Assembly: GCA_040954595.2 (NCBI GenBank)
Contig: CM082592.2
Location: 9,362,001-9,426,000 of the forward strand
Direction: 5' to 3'
Length of the DNA: 64,000 bases
Origin: Balanoglossus misakiensis
Lineage: Eukaryota > Hemichordata
Shown here in pieces: positions 35,671 to 48,557 of this stretch. The stretch's first letter is position 1. Every line of letters begins with the position of its first letter. The translations under genes were made by a program, and so were the position numbers. The notes beneath the pieces were generated by a model. The model had not been told where the DNA came from, ran no database searches, and was given only the letters and a program-made list of their open reading frames with translations.

Positions 35671-38331
35671 TTTGAAATTTGACGTCACTGATCATCACCT
35701 TCACTTGAGGGCGCTGTTATGAAATCCACACAAGTTCCTGGACCACGCCCACCCACCGCAACTTTCCTATTTTCAAGCCCCCCCAAAATTGGGAAGATTT
35801 GTTTCACGGCACCTTTTTACAAAATCTGCAAAACAGTACATGTTGGCATGTTTTTGGAGTTCCTCTGAATTTGGTGATAGTGTCACGAAATATATAGGAA
35901 CATGTCTTCTGATCTGGGTGAGACGATAAAATATCGACTCGCTCATCAAGAATCATGCAAGCAGTGGGTATGATTGACAAAACTGTTAGAGGACGGTAAC
36001 AACAAATTAAAAAATGAAAGATTCTGCAGGTATATACTGCTCACTACATAATACTACTCTCATATTTATTTTCAAACCACTTATCCATACCATGACGCAT
36101 GCATATAGAATACTACAAGCACAGTGAGATTTTGAACATTTTATTTTTTTCTCGATCACACAAAATTTCCTGTAAAGTGACTTACAAGCACCGTGGCATA
36201 GCATTGCCAAAAATTACACGAACAGAACACCAAAAACAGGCATAATTTTTTTTCTGGAAATGTGCTGGTCGACCATTTTCGGTGAAGAAGGTAGAGGGCG
36301 CCGTGCAATTTGAACTGCGTCCTTCTGCAACGTGCGAGAAATACGACACATTCATTCACATGCAATGTCCAGTTTTCTACAAACTCACATACTAAACACG
36401 ATAAAGCTGCTGATTTTCTTCTTGTTTCCCCTTTTGGTACAAAAATGCCGATGGAGGTTGATTTTTCTTCCACATACACTTCAATAAACAAATAAATAAA
36501 TAAATACCAACTACAAACGTTACTAAGTTTTGCGCCCCGTTTTGTGGGAGAAAATAGGCCAACGGCTTTTAAACCTTGCGCGACAGAAATTTGGCTAATC
36601 TCGTCTTGGTGAACTTTGAATGGCCTGCATGGCAATCCACAGCTGCTTTGGATTTTCGGCTGTGTAAAAAAGAAGAAAGAAAAATGGTTATTACATAAAC
36701 AACTTATCAGCTACACTGTGAAGTTGACACGCGGCAGCTTCGTGTGATAAACGAAAGCCATGCATCCGTACATACACTAGCAGTGAGATAGGCGAGACAT
36801 CACCCTACATTCGCCATACACAAATCAATGGCGACCCAACCGGGTAATGAGCAGCGGTCTCGTAAAAGACTTGTTTTCAGATTGGTCCGTTCCTAGTCAA
36901 GTCACTCTCCAAAAACAGGTGTGCCACAAGTGCCACGTGGATGCTGTAACCGATGAGGGTCGGCTAATCACTGGCCCACCACAAAACAACAGAGAGGTTG
37001 AATTTTACTACCACGCAACTGCTATGCACCTGTTTGAAGCAATGAACCATTCAGAAGCAACTTTCTGTTGCTGATGATATAAGAATCATATTATCTATGA
37101 TTACCTTCTACACGAATAGTATGGAATTCTTTGACATCACTTGGTCGGTTCTTTATGACGGTATTAGTTCTATTGGCAATCTGACGTATGTTCTTACCCT
37201 GTGTGCGTGGAGAAAGAAAAAAACGTTTGTTAGTTTTATGTCTGTATGTATGTATGTATGTATGTATGTATGTATGTATGTATATGTGTGTGCTAGTTTG
37301 CCTGGGGGTCTATCAACATTAGAACACTAACTCTTTAGACACATTAAATGGCACTGCAGAAAAATACTTTATGCAGGAAATATTATGCAAGGCAGAAAAA
37401 TTGTGAAACTGGTCGTCGATGTGTAATTCTATCTATAGAAACTTGCCTTTCGGCCGATGAGTTTCGGTATACTGTTAGCTGGATACGGGAACTCTGTCAC
37501 GTAGGGACCGCCCATATCTTTCTGGAGAGACCTGTTAACAACAAAACGAAAGCAGAAAAAAATCGTAATGTTATTTTAATACGCCGACTGAAATAGTCAG
37601 CTGGAAGATATGATATGCTATTAATTTTTTATCATTTATATTATGCAGACGGTTCAATAAACAGATAAGTGTCTTGCTGTCAAGAGATTATTTTTAAAAT
37701 ATCTATAACAAGGATCCCCAACACTAACAGGTCACGGCTGCTTGTTCAGAGGGGCCAGACGTTGTTTTCTCCTTATATGGAGAGTCGTCTGCTAGAGGTG
37801 AATAATAATGAGTGTAACATGGTATGCACGCCAGCTGATCATTTCAATTGCATATTCTTTCGGTGCGTTCTTTGTTGGAGCATTTCCATGAAATTCAGAA
37901 TGACGACTCGGTAGCGACATGTGAAGCAATTTGCTTCTTAAATCTATGTAAAATTCGTGGCAAGCTAGAAAAAAATTCACCATGGGCTTACCGACTGACT
38001 GAAAAACTGGTAAAATGTATTGAGAAGAAATATCTAAGTCGAATTCGATATTCGTAAACGTTTTGTTTTCATGCATTTTCAACCTAGCTCGCCATTTTCG
38101 AAGACAAGAACACAACAAACAAAACTTCATGCGAATTAAACCTTGAAGTTGGCGAAACGAAGTAGATTCTTGGTGAGATTATATTGAGGCAGAGCCTTTC
38201 AATGTAGGGATATGTCGTCATAGCAATGACACGTCAGTTAGTGGCCTTGTCGACGCGACATATCTCGCATTCTCAGTGGAATATTATATTCGTGAGGGAG
38301 GTATGGCGAAAATGTAAATAGTTCAGCAATA
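35671..38331. other. Intergenic between GOSR1 and the acidic-protein gene
   Basis: Contains the GOSR1 promoter at the left and the 3' flank of the large acidic-protein gene at the right. An AAAT microsatellite (about 36486-36507) and a GTAT microsatellite (37243-37284) lie between. No exon is supported; open frames at 36156-36635 (-) and 36847-37330 (+) lack domains or splice logic. Confidence 0.5.
37243..37284. repeat. GTAT tetranucleotide microsatellite
   Basis: About ten tandem GTAT units; it creates a false Met-Tyr-Val-Cys repeat in a short open frame. Confidence 0.95.
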
Positions 38332-41300
38332 TTACCCTTTGCAGGCCGACAGTTCGCTGTCGACCGTGGCCCTGTCCTCGCTCATTTCTGATGTCAAGTC
38401 GTCGTCGTCCAGTGAAACCTGAATTGCGCTGTCGCAGACGGCGACCCTCTTCTTCACGCCGTCTCCAAAGCCGTCCACTTGAACCCCGACGCTGACGTTC
38501 TCCACTTTTCCGGTGCGTGTCGTTGATGGCGTACTGGCGCTTGACTTTGGTTTCTTCTTCTTTCTCTTCTTCTTGGCACCGGTGGAGTCGTTTTCGGGCG
38601 CCGCTCTGCTTTCTACCGGGACACCCATCTCGTCTGCGACCGGCTGGGGCTGAGCTTTAGGTACCGGCGTTGGACTTTTGCCCTGCTGAAAACGAGCTAA
38701 AGCCCTCACCGCGTTGTTACGAACCTTGCTGTCAGAGCTGTGACCGCGAGCCCTGGCATCCCCTTGGCCTCCGCTGTCGAATGACAGCGCCTGCGGTTTT
38801 TCATCGCCAGCTGCGGAGGCTTCACCGCGTGACGTTTTCTTCCTTCCGCTTGCTTTCTGGAAAGATCTCTCGGGATCGGGTGTCTCCTTTTTGGCGCGAT
38901 TTTCATTCTTTCCAGTGTCACCATGTTTCTTCTGCTGGCGTTGTTTCGAATCTGGTGATGATTTTGACGTGCTTTTCTCCCTGTCTATTTTACTCTTATC
39001 TTTAGGTTTCCTTTCAGAACTGCATGTAGCACCGTCCTTTTGCCTCTCTTTATTAACAATCTTGTTTTCTTTTCCCGTTCCCGCAGAGGGATATCTCTGC
39101 GGGGATCTTGTGTCCTCTTCTCTTCTGATATGTGTAGCTGTAACTCCAATATCACACTCTTCCTCCCTTGATATGCTTGTTTTCATTTTGCATCTTTCGT
39201 CTGATCCTCGTCGATGTGAACCGTGTTTTTGAGCAGCTGGCTTCTTGCTTCCACTTTTCGCGTGATCTGTCTGTTCCATCCCCTCGTCTCTCCCAGGCTC
39301 CCTCACTTCGGTCTCTACAGAGACAACTTTGCGTGGGGAGGCTGCCTTTTCGTCGTGCGGGGCTGTCTCCTTTTTCTTGCGTGGCTTCCGGCGCCGTTTT
39401 TTCGTGTCGTCGTCGTACGCTTCCGGTTGACTCGACCCTTCGACGTCGCTGTCGTACCCGGACGGAGAAGTCCCGAATAGCGCGGCCGGCGCTTCCTCTC
39501 TGCCGCCGCCGGACAATTCAGACCCGCGGCACCTGTGGCTCTTGACCGTCATGGGGCCAATTTTCTGAGTGGCGTCATCTTCTGTATCCCCCTCATCTTC
39601 TCTGTCCATGGTAACCAGCTCAAAGTCGAGGAAAACCGGCGGGCGATCATCCTCGCTCAGTGCACCAGGATCAGCGATGGTATCCCCGGCCAAATTTTTG
39701 GAACTCGTTTCCGCTTGCCCTACTAATTGTATGGTCACTCTCTTATCAGATTTCGTACGTTCAGACTCCGGGTTAAGATTTTCGTTCTCTGTGTCCAGTT
39801 TCTGGACAGTGTTTTCGGACACCTCTTCGGGACCGTCTTCCACTTTTCTGTCTCCTTCAAATTGCCCATCGACTACAGGATTGTCCAAGTTTGTAATTTC
39901 CTTTGTCTGGTCATCTGTGATTGGCGGGGACACTTCTGTGCCTTCTCCGCCAGTTCTTCCAACAGTTTTATCCTCGGAATTTTCGGTCGCGTTGTCCGCC
40001 GTTTCTTTTGTTTCCGGAAGACCATGTACAGTTTCGTCATCGACACTCCGTGGATTGTGGTCGGTGTTTTTGACCAGGACTGGCTTCACAATGTCACCTT
40101 TTCGGACGGGGTCACTTTCGTCCATTTCGTCCGCGCTTGTGATCACCATCACAAAACCATCTTCTTTTATTTCGAGTGAAGGTCTTTTCCCTTGGTTAAC
40201 TCTCCAACCGTTCTCTCCCTCCTTACAAACAATTTCCTTTGGATTTTGAAATTCAGTTGCATTGTCCGTTTTGCATGCACTGTCCACTTCGATGGCAATT
40301 TCTGTGCCAGGAGAGAAAGTTGTAGGCGCCTCCTTGCTGTGTTCGTCATCACCGTCGTCGATTTTACAAACTGAACTATTTTCGCCATCTTTAGTTGTCT
40401 CCAATCCTTCTCTGATTTCGCCTTTCTCATAACCAGTCTTGCCGGTGGGAATTTCATCGTCTGATATTGGTTGGCCTTCACTGGTAGCCATACTCGCAGC
40501 ATTGCAACCTTCCATACCCTGAGTTCCGCCCGCCTCAGTTGTGTCAACGACAGGCTGAGTTTCGTCGACATCTGCATCAGCTGGTTGTGACGGCCTTTCG
40601 TCTAATACATTTATAGAACTCTGGTTCTCGTCTGCAGTTGATTCCTGATGGACGGCTGTCGATGCACTTTCGTCAACCTTGACCTCTGAACTGTCATCAG
40701 CAACTGCCTCTTGACTGCTGTCTTCGTCTGGCGATTCACTGACTGACGTTGTTTCGGTTTCATTCATCTCTTTGGGGGAAACTTCGTCGCTTTCGTCGCT
40801 GGGTGGCGGGCATTCATCTGCGGCCGCCGTTTCGGTGGTAGGCACAGTCTCACGCACGTTAGAAGTTGACGACAACTCATCAGTTGGAGACTTGCTTTCA
40901 TGTACGGGGGAACTTGATATTTCACCAGCTGACTGAGACTGACTTTCATCGTCTACGGTCGACACTTCCGTGGCTGGCGTTTCTCCGTCACTTTTGCTGA
41001 CGTCATCCGATGAAGCTTCGATGTCGCCCGATTCTTCACCCGGAACTCCTTGAAATTGGCCAGACTGGATTTCACCCGTTTTCGACGCATTTTCGACGGT
41101 TACCATTTCAACAGCTGCTTGCAGAATATCATTCACAATCGATTCTTCAATACTTGGCCCTGCTTCACTCTCTTCTGCAGTCGACATTTGCTCCGTCGGC
41201 TGATGCATGTTTTCCTCCGCAGTCAGCTTTCCACCATCTGTACTTGGCGTTTCCAGACTCAACACGAATTCACTTTCAGCAGCCTGGGCGGTTGATTCGT

Positions 41301-44300
41301 CATCTGCTCTTTGCTGGTTTTCATCTGCAGTTGGCAAATCCTGGTTCTGTGTTGATACACTATCACTAACCTTGGCAGTTGGCAGTTCGTCGACTGGTTG
41401 GCTTTCAGCAGTCGATTGGCCTTCATCCGCAGTTGACCCCTCGACATCCCGCATCGCGTCACTTTCATCGGCGGTCCCAGCTGCAGCTTCATCCGTTGGC
41501 GGAGACGGGTCTTCATCCTCTGCGGGTTCTTCGTCAGAGCCTGTAGACTGTGTTTCGCTAGCGGCCCAGACTTCAATGGTGGGCACGGCTCCAGTTTCAC
41601 GAACCTCTGCAGGTGGGGTTTCTTGGAGTGGCCGTGCACTCAGGACTTCATTGATAGGTTCCGCTTCCGGTTCCTGCGCATCTGCACTACATACGTCATC
41701 ACATGTCTGAGAAGGCTGAACTTCTGTCGGACTATCAACGACCGGTTCACTTTCAATTCCAACTTCTGTAACTTCCGAAAATATTTCCACTTCCCCTGGT
41801 TGATTTTCTTCCACTGTTACAGTGGTGATTTGACTTTCATCTTCGGCGAACTCTCCTTGATCGGGCGGGCTGTCGCTTTCATCTCCTGCTGCAGTTGAAA
41901 CTGTGTCAACCGGGCGAGACTGATCGTCAATCACGCTTGACTCGTTATCGACAGATGCTGACACGGACTCCTCCGTGACCGACTCCTCTCTCAGATTTTC
42001 GCTGTCGTTGTCTGCTTCAACTTCAGGTGTTGACATGAGTTCTGTAGTCGGCAATATGGCCGCAGACTGACCATCAGGCGTCGGGGGTAACTCATCGGCC
42101 AATTCGGTCGCCGGAGCTGTGCTACTAATAGACTGTCCGACATTGGCGGAATCCAAAGATTGTTCTGAATCTTTAATCATGTTTTCAGGCAAGATTTGGT
42201 CATCTTCTGCATCGTCTCTACCCACATCGGCGACCAAACTATGGTCTCCCGTCGTTTTCTCTTCGTTTTCACCGGTTTCAGTTTTGGCCGGCTCCTTTGC
42301 GGCGGATTCAGAGCCCACGGAAGATTCCATTTCATTTTCTGTCTCGTGCATCTGCTGACGATGGTCCACTTGATCGTCTGCCGCATTGTCATTGGTGGAA
42401 CAGCAGCCAGTCCCGTCTTTCTCTTCCTGACCGAGATCTTCAGACTCAACATCAGACATTTTTGCCTCTTCGTCAGCGCCATCTTTTACATCCGGGTGAT
42501 CGGTTCCAATTTCCGGTTCAGCTGCTCCAGAAACTCTTGAATGGTCACCGTGGAAACCATCTTCGGTTGACACAGTCCCGGCTTCTTCCTCCTCAGCGAT
42601 TATTTTCTTCACCTCCTTGCAAATAGTTTCTTCCCCAACGCGGGTGTCACTGTCTTGTTTCAGCTCGGTATTTTGGACAGCTTCTAATTGTACCTCACGA
42701 GAGGTTTTGTCGCCAGAATGCTCATCCGCTGTTTCTGGGCCGTCGACGTTTGAGACTTCTGCGGCGACAGAATCTTCAGAATCGTTGGAGCCGTCATCAT
42801 CACGACACTCTTCAGTGGGTATGACGTCATCTGATGGCGTCATCATCCGGGGCACAGCTGCGGAGACGGCATGTCCGCCGTCGTCCATGTCGCTGGATGC
42901 GCATTGATTTTCTGAAGGGTTTTCTTCTCGCGCATGTCCATTCTCCGTGATAGTATCAGGCTGGGGCAGTTTAATGGAGTCATCATCTTCTTGCACATCA
43001 TTACCAAGCTCGGTGTCCATCGTCTGCTGCGTCTCCGAATCGCTCTTTTGCTCTTCTGACGGACCACTGCGCTCTTCGTTGTACTTTCTACCATCATGGT
43101 CACTTTTTACACAACTATCGTCCACACTGGTTTGTCCTGTTCCGCTTCCTTCATTCAGCAAAACCGGCTCTCTTTCATCATTATGAGGCACTTCCTCAGA
43201 AACATGGTTTTCAGTGATTTCAGTCTTGTCTGTGCAGACGTCGTCATCCTTCAGCTGGTCTTCGATCGACTTGGTCGCGTGATCTACAGTTGATGTTTCT
43301 GGCACTTTGATCGACGAACCATCGGACAAATTCTCACTCCCGTCATTACAAGTATCTTCCGTGGAAGGGTCCCCTTCGGCGTTATTTGCGCTCTTTGTAG
43401 GCGAAAAGCAAACAGGGCCTGTCGCAGAATCAGAATGATATGAAATGTGAAAGCAACATGGTAATGCATCAAGACCACAATTCTGTAATCTCACTCAGTT
43501 TTAATCAGATATTGCATCGTTTTCTCTCATTAATTGGGAAAACATTTCTAATGTTAGAAGGATATCATATGTCTCACCCTAAATTGACATAACATAAGCA
43601 TAAGTAATTAGATAAACTTGGAGGATTCCCCTCAAAATATTCCAGTTATGTGTGAGCGTGTATTTTTATATTACACGCATGTGCCCATAAGCGTTCGCAT
43701 ATTGGCTGTGAAACAGATACTGCTCGTAAATCACCGAGGAATTATCTCGAACTCTGGCCTATTAGCTCAGGCCTTCCCATGAAGTTAGTTGCGACATAAA
43801 TTGTTTGAAAGACAAGGTTTGAAAATACGATAACTTACCCGTTTCCTTTTCGTTGGCAGTGTCTATCGGCCCTATGTCGCCTGCCATCTCGGTTTGTGGA
43901 ATCGGTGGCGTGGTACTTTCCTGACTATATCCATTCGGGCATTTGATATCCACGCTGCGGCATTCGTCACAGTTATTTCTTTCCTGAGAATCCATGCTTG
44001 GTTCCTTTTCGCAAGTCACACTACGCAATCGCTGAAAATCGTCAATTTGTGCGTGGTCCAAGACTTCTACTTCTTTGCTGTCCGGATCCACGTCTTTCAG
44101 ATACGAAAGGTTTCCTCTTTCAATTTTACTGTCCGCTAGATTCGACTGTTCGGATTCTATGCGTGTTTCGGGTTCCTCGGTATTCGGCGCGTCGTCCGCG
44201 GTGGCACGCGCGTCATCACTCCGAGTGGAATCGCGAGCGTCCGCCTGTTCGTCATTCTGATCATGCGCACGCCCTGCATGACGAGTCAGCTCGCTGCCTA

Positions 44301-45414
44301 TTAATACCTCAGCAACAACCGATGTGTTGTCTAATGCCATAGCGGAGATCGATGAATCGTCGTTACCGTCCATCAGTGGTATAAGTTCATCGTCGGACCC
44401 AGTGTCCGTCTTTCCGTTCGACTTCTGGACAATTTCAGACCCGGTTTTGGCCAAAAGCGGTTGGTCTTCGCAATTTTCATCTAGCTCCCCAAGATCATTT
44501 CCCTTGTCGTATTCCGAACGTTTCTTTCCCCCGGCAAAATCATCAAGTTCTATTATCTCTCCAACGTCCCCAGATGCTACCTTTCCGCCATTTTGACTGG
44601 CAATACTGGCCGTTCTTGACGTTCGACTGTCCAAAGGCATCTCCTCCGCGTTCGGCTCGACTTTGCTCAGTTTCTTCACACCGCAACATTTCGAGCCCAT
44701 CTCTTCAAACTCTTGGTCGTCGTTGGTCCCCGATTGCACTATTTCTGAAATGCTACGACTACTTTCCGACCCCTTGCAAGTATCCTCGTTCATATCGCTT
44801 TCGTACTCAGCGTTTCCACATGTTTCACTATTAGCCTGCGACCTGTAATATTCTACTACACTGGCTACCACGGCAACGGTTGCCAATAGTAGTGCTGACA
44901 GGGCACGCGACAGGACCATGAACAGCCCACGGCTGGTCGAAAAAATGACACGCCCCAGCGAACCTGAAAAATGAGGAAATAAACTTTATTCGGTTGATAC
45001 GAATATTAAAAAATCAGTACGGCCACTTATTTATCTTCGTATGGCCACTAATTTATGCTGTTTCGGTTGGACGAATTATGGAAACGCCTTTCGACTGCGC
45101 TGCGCCATTTTCCCTCGACCGGACGTTGAACTCCCATGTCCTTAAATAACCGACGAGAAACGTCCGAACCATGGTATAAACCACGGTATCATATTGCGCT
45201 ATTAATGGAATGCAAACGATGAGATAATCTCAGAGTTGGCTAAGATAGAATCAATCAAAGGACCAGCTGATGATTTACGCTGCTGTCCCTGTCATCTGAG
45301 AATCTACTTACGAAACCTGCTTTCATTCCCCGACTCGTTGTGCCAGACCTCGTGATTTTCCCGCTCAGAGTTTTTGCGACTTTCCAGCCGAGAGTCCATT
45401 GTCGTGGTTGGCAT
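38332..45414 (-). CDS. Giant acidic, membrane-anchored disordered protein with LC8-type motifs, function unknown
   Basis: Not recognised. Three exons, 45312-45414, 43839-44963 and 38332-43418 (6315 nt, phases 1-2 and 1-2 matching), give 2104 residues. Residues 1-46 are polar. One hydrophobic segment (about 47-72, SALLLATVAVVASVV) is a probable membrane anchor and is followed by EYYRSQ. The next roughly 1600 residues are dominated by Glu, Asp, Ser, Thr and Ala with degenerate phrases such as STADE, TAEE, PTDE and DDES, so this part should be highly negative and disordered. The last ~430 residues are mixed to basic with lysine clusters (KKRRRKPRKKK, KKKRKKKKPK). Near the C-terminus are GVQVD (38473-38487) and AIQVS (38413-38427), which match or resemble the dynein light chain LC8 motif class G(I/V)QVD. 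The start is the first ATG of exon 1; a second Met is at residue 6. Confidence 0.8.
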
Positions 45415-48400
45415 TTTCTAAAAAAACGAGTCTCTCCGGATTTTAGCCTGTGTCGATAGTTCTCTCCATAATTTCAGAGTGGTCAGGCGAAACATTCGAC
45501 GCACTATTAAATTTCGATCAGCACAATGTCATATACGTCAGAACTGGTACTAAAACTAAATGCCTGGGTAGGGCCAGGCGACCGTGTGTGAGTGACATAT
45601 CAATTTTAGAATATTTGAGCTATTTTTAACTTTTTGATGTGTTTGCACTCTGCATTCTCGTCATGCCTCGTCTCGTCAACTGGGGGCGTCCTACGGCATC
45701 ATTGGTATTCCTCATGTCTCGTCGACATGATGGAATGCCTCAAACGTGTACATTCTCTGTGTAACATTTAAGATATGACGAAATCTGAAACAGTGTAGAA
45801 GCTTGAAATCGCTTGAATTATTTTCCATAGAAAGCAGTAAACGCGGGTTTATTTTATCACCAGCCACCCGCTGTGGCATAAGTGGTCCGAGAGCATCGCC
45901 ATGTTTTACCAGACGACTAATTACTGTCATCACAACGTAAGATTCTGGACAATATGTAGAAAATACTAGCGAGTCGAGGGGCCACATCTCTAGTATTACT
46001 TTCAAAATTGCGAGATAAGAATTCTAATTTGGTTATTACTAATGACATTAAAAAATAAGCTCTCTAGTGAAGCAGCAGCAACTATGTGCTATAAACCACA
46101 ATCATGGAGAGACCCCGGTGATTTATTTTCCTAAGACTTGTAAAAAAATCGGAGGAATAAAACGACGTTCTTACCTCGCTAATCAAAGACAAGAACCCAG
46201 ATATGGATATTTCGTAATAAATCCGCCATAGTAGCTCTTAAAGACGCCGAGAGCGCATTAAAGATGACAGACCGTACTCGCAGTTGCATATTTATCGCCT
46301 ATAAAAGATAGGTGAGAACCAATTTATTTCTAGGTGGGAGGGCTGGTGGATATGTTGGCCGTCCAAGAAGAGGCGGACAAAATGATCATTTACAATTTAA
46401 AACCCTCTAGGGTGTTCGTACGTCGACTATGTATGGCTTGCGTTCTTTTTTGTGAATTCGCAGGAGAGAAAAAACATCGCAGGTATATTACTAAAATCAC
46501 GAGTTGAAAGGTATTCTTATTTCCTTTGACCCCTCCCGAGAAATCGATTGGCTTTCCCCTTAAGTAATTCGCCGGTATTACCCACGTGTCCCCCGACGAC
46601 ACATCGCGAGGCCGGGCCGTCGCCTGCCAGACAGGCTGTATAGCAAGACATGCATCTATTAGGCGCAGGTCAACGCATATAGGTCAAAATACTTGGCATA
46701 CCTGATATAAGCTGCCGTCCTTTCTGACTGATATTGAGCAATTCGCTGTCCGCGTGTACGCTAGCACCTCATCTCAGGACAAGGTCTCAAGCTGAGCTCT
46801 GATCTGATCATGACGTTATCTCGACGCATATGCATATATTACTCCTTGCTCGAATCATAAAACATTGAACATTATGTCGCTAGCATCAGCGACATCGCCC
46901 CTTCTTCGCAATTTGTGATCAGCTAGCTTTCTTGCTACGAGACAGACAGACACCTCCTTGTGGATCCGACCGCTTTAAACTATCGGATCGCCGTCGGGAA
47001 AAGACGGAGAAGTCGAAATTGAAATTTCGCAAGCCAGATATAAATCACTGAATAAATTTAAGAGCGGGCTTGGTGAAATACATTAACTCGCGTCTGAGTG
47101 CATAAATAAATAAGCAACCGTATTCGAAAAGGGCACGATATCAGCTTAGATTAAATTTATCAAATATTATTTTTTTTTACCGTAGAAACCTCAGTGGAAT
47201 AGTGAACAAAGAGATCTAGCCAATCGCCTATTTTCACTTGGGGGCCATGCGAAAAGTGCGCGCGCCATCAGAGAACATTCAGACGCCATATAATATCCAT
47301 TAATTGGGTCTAATCGTATCAGATGTGGAGGTCTTGTACTATATCACTCTAATTGTATTATAATGGCATAGCATTACATCATAACAATTCATCCGTTCCG
47401 TCATAAGTTAATGAGACTAGAATTGTAAGGATGACCATTTCTCATTGAAATAAAACTGTCAAAATCACATAATTAGATGTGATTTTCGTACCGGGACAGG
47501 AGAGTGTGTCCATGCAAATTTTGTGTTTCGTCATCACTCTAGTACTCAGTACGTGACTTTTCTTTTGTTTATATCAAGTCGAGACATCGCTGACCTCGTG
47601 TGCGTAAGAGGCGTTGCGGCATGACTGCAAATTAGAAATTTACCACGTCATCATGAATACTGGAGATAAACCAATCACAATCTCCCCTGGGGGCCACGTT
47701 TGTGCGCCATCACGCGGTCATGAGAAGGCATAGCATTACCCTTTTAGTCACAAATGACCATACGTAAATTAGAGGCGACCGTTCACCTTTGGGATCTTAA
47801 ATATACATGTAGTTAATTACAAAGTTGGGAAAAACCTTCATTTATCGATACCCAGCTAAGACTAAGGTACAGTTTACATTCAACTTTTAATTGACTTATT
47901 TAAAGAATGAAATCTTGATGTAAATGTACAAACATGAACGGAACCAGGTTTACGTGTGTAATCATTGGCCATCGTAATTGGCCAGTATGTTAATAAATTA
48001 TCATCACATGATCTCTTTTTAGCCCAGAATGCCGTGTTCTCACAATGTGACCCAGAGTGCAATACAAGAGTCCACTACTACTAGCCGAGGGTGAAATGAA
48101 CGATTACTCACTACCCACAATGCAAATGGTCTGAGATATCCATCCCAGAATGCAATGGTCTAACACTTGTGGTCCAGAACGAAATAATCACATAGCTACT
48201 GCCAAAGATGTCACAGTCTTACAGTGTTGGTCAATTATCACAAATGAACATATATACATATGACAGAATTTCCAAGAAAACAACAGTTCTGAACACTAAA
48301 GGTTGCATTTGCCCCCAAAATCTAACATTTTAAACATGACCCGGTAATATACCTTAGTAAATGCATTCTTACAGTAAATATTCCTAGGATCATGATCTTC

Positions 48401-48557
48401 AACATTCTAGAAAATGCCCGGAATGATAGTTTACGATAAATTTGAGTTCTAATGTACTAATAAATATAAGCATGTTTTTGGTCAGTGTTGCTCATGTGAA
48501 GAATAGAAACAGAGGCATTCTTCTCAAACCCGGAATGCAGTTACAGATCCAGGAATG
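45415..48557. other. Intergenic, promoter side of the acidic-protein gene and 3' flank of BRAP
   Basis: No coding exon is supported. A GTAAGA donor on the minus strand near 46167-46172 could close a 5' untranslated exon of the acidic-protein gene. A perfect 9-bp-arm hairpin lies at 47462-47485. The segment next to 48557 is presumably BRAP 3' UTR. Confidence 0.5.
47462..47485. repeat. Short perfect inverted repeat
   Basis: AAATCACAT and ATGTGATTT form 9-bp arms around AATTAG. Confidence 0.8.

Noticed and set aside
36156-36635. 159-codon minus-strand open frame upstream of GOSR1
   Set aside because: No recognisable domain, contains an AAAT microsatellite translation and lacks flanking splice sites that would extend it.
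38670-43293. Several 60-226 codon plus-strand open frames opposite the acidic-protein gene
   Set aside because: Antisense shadows of the long biased exon; composition mirrors its codon repeats and no splice logic supports them.
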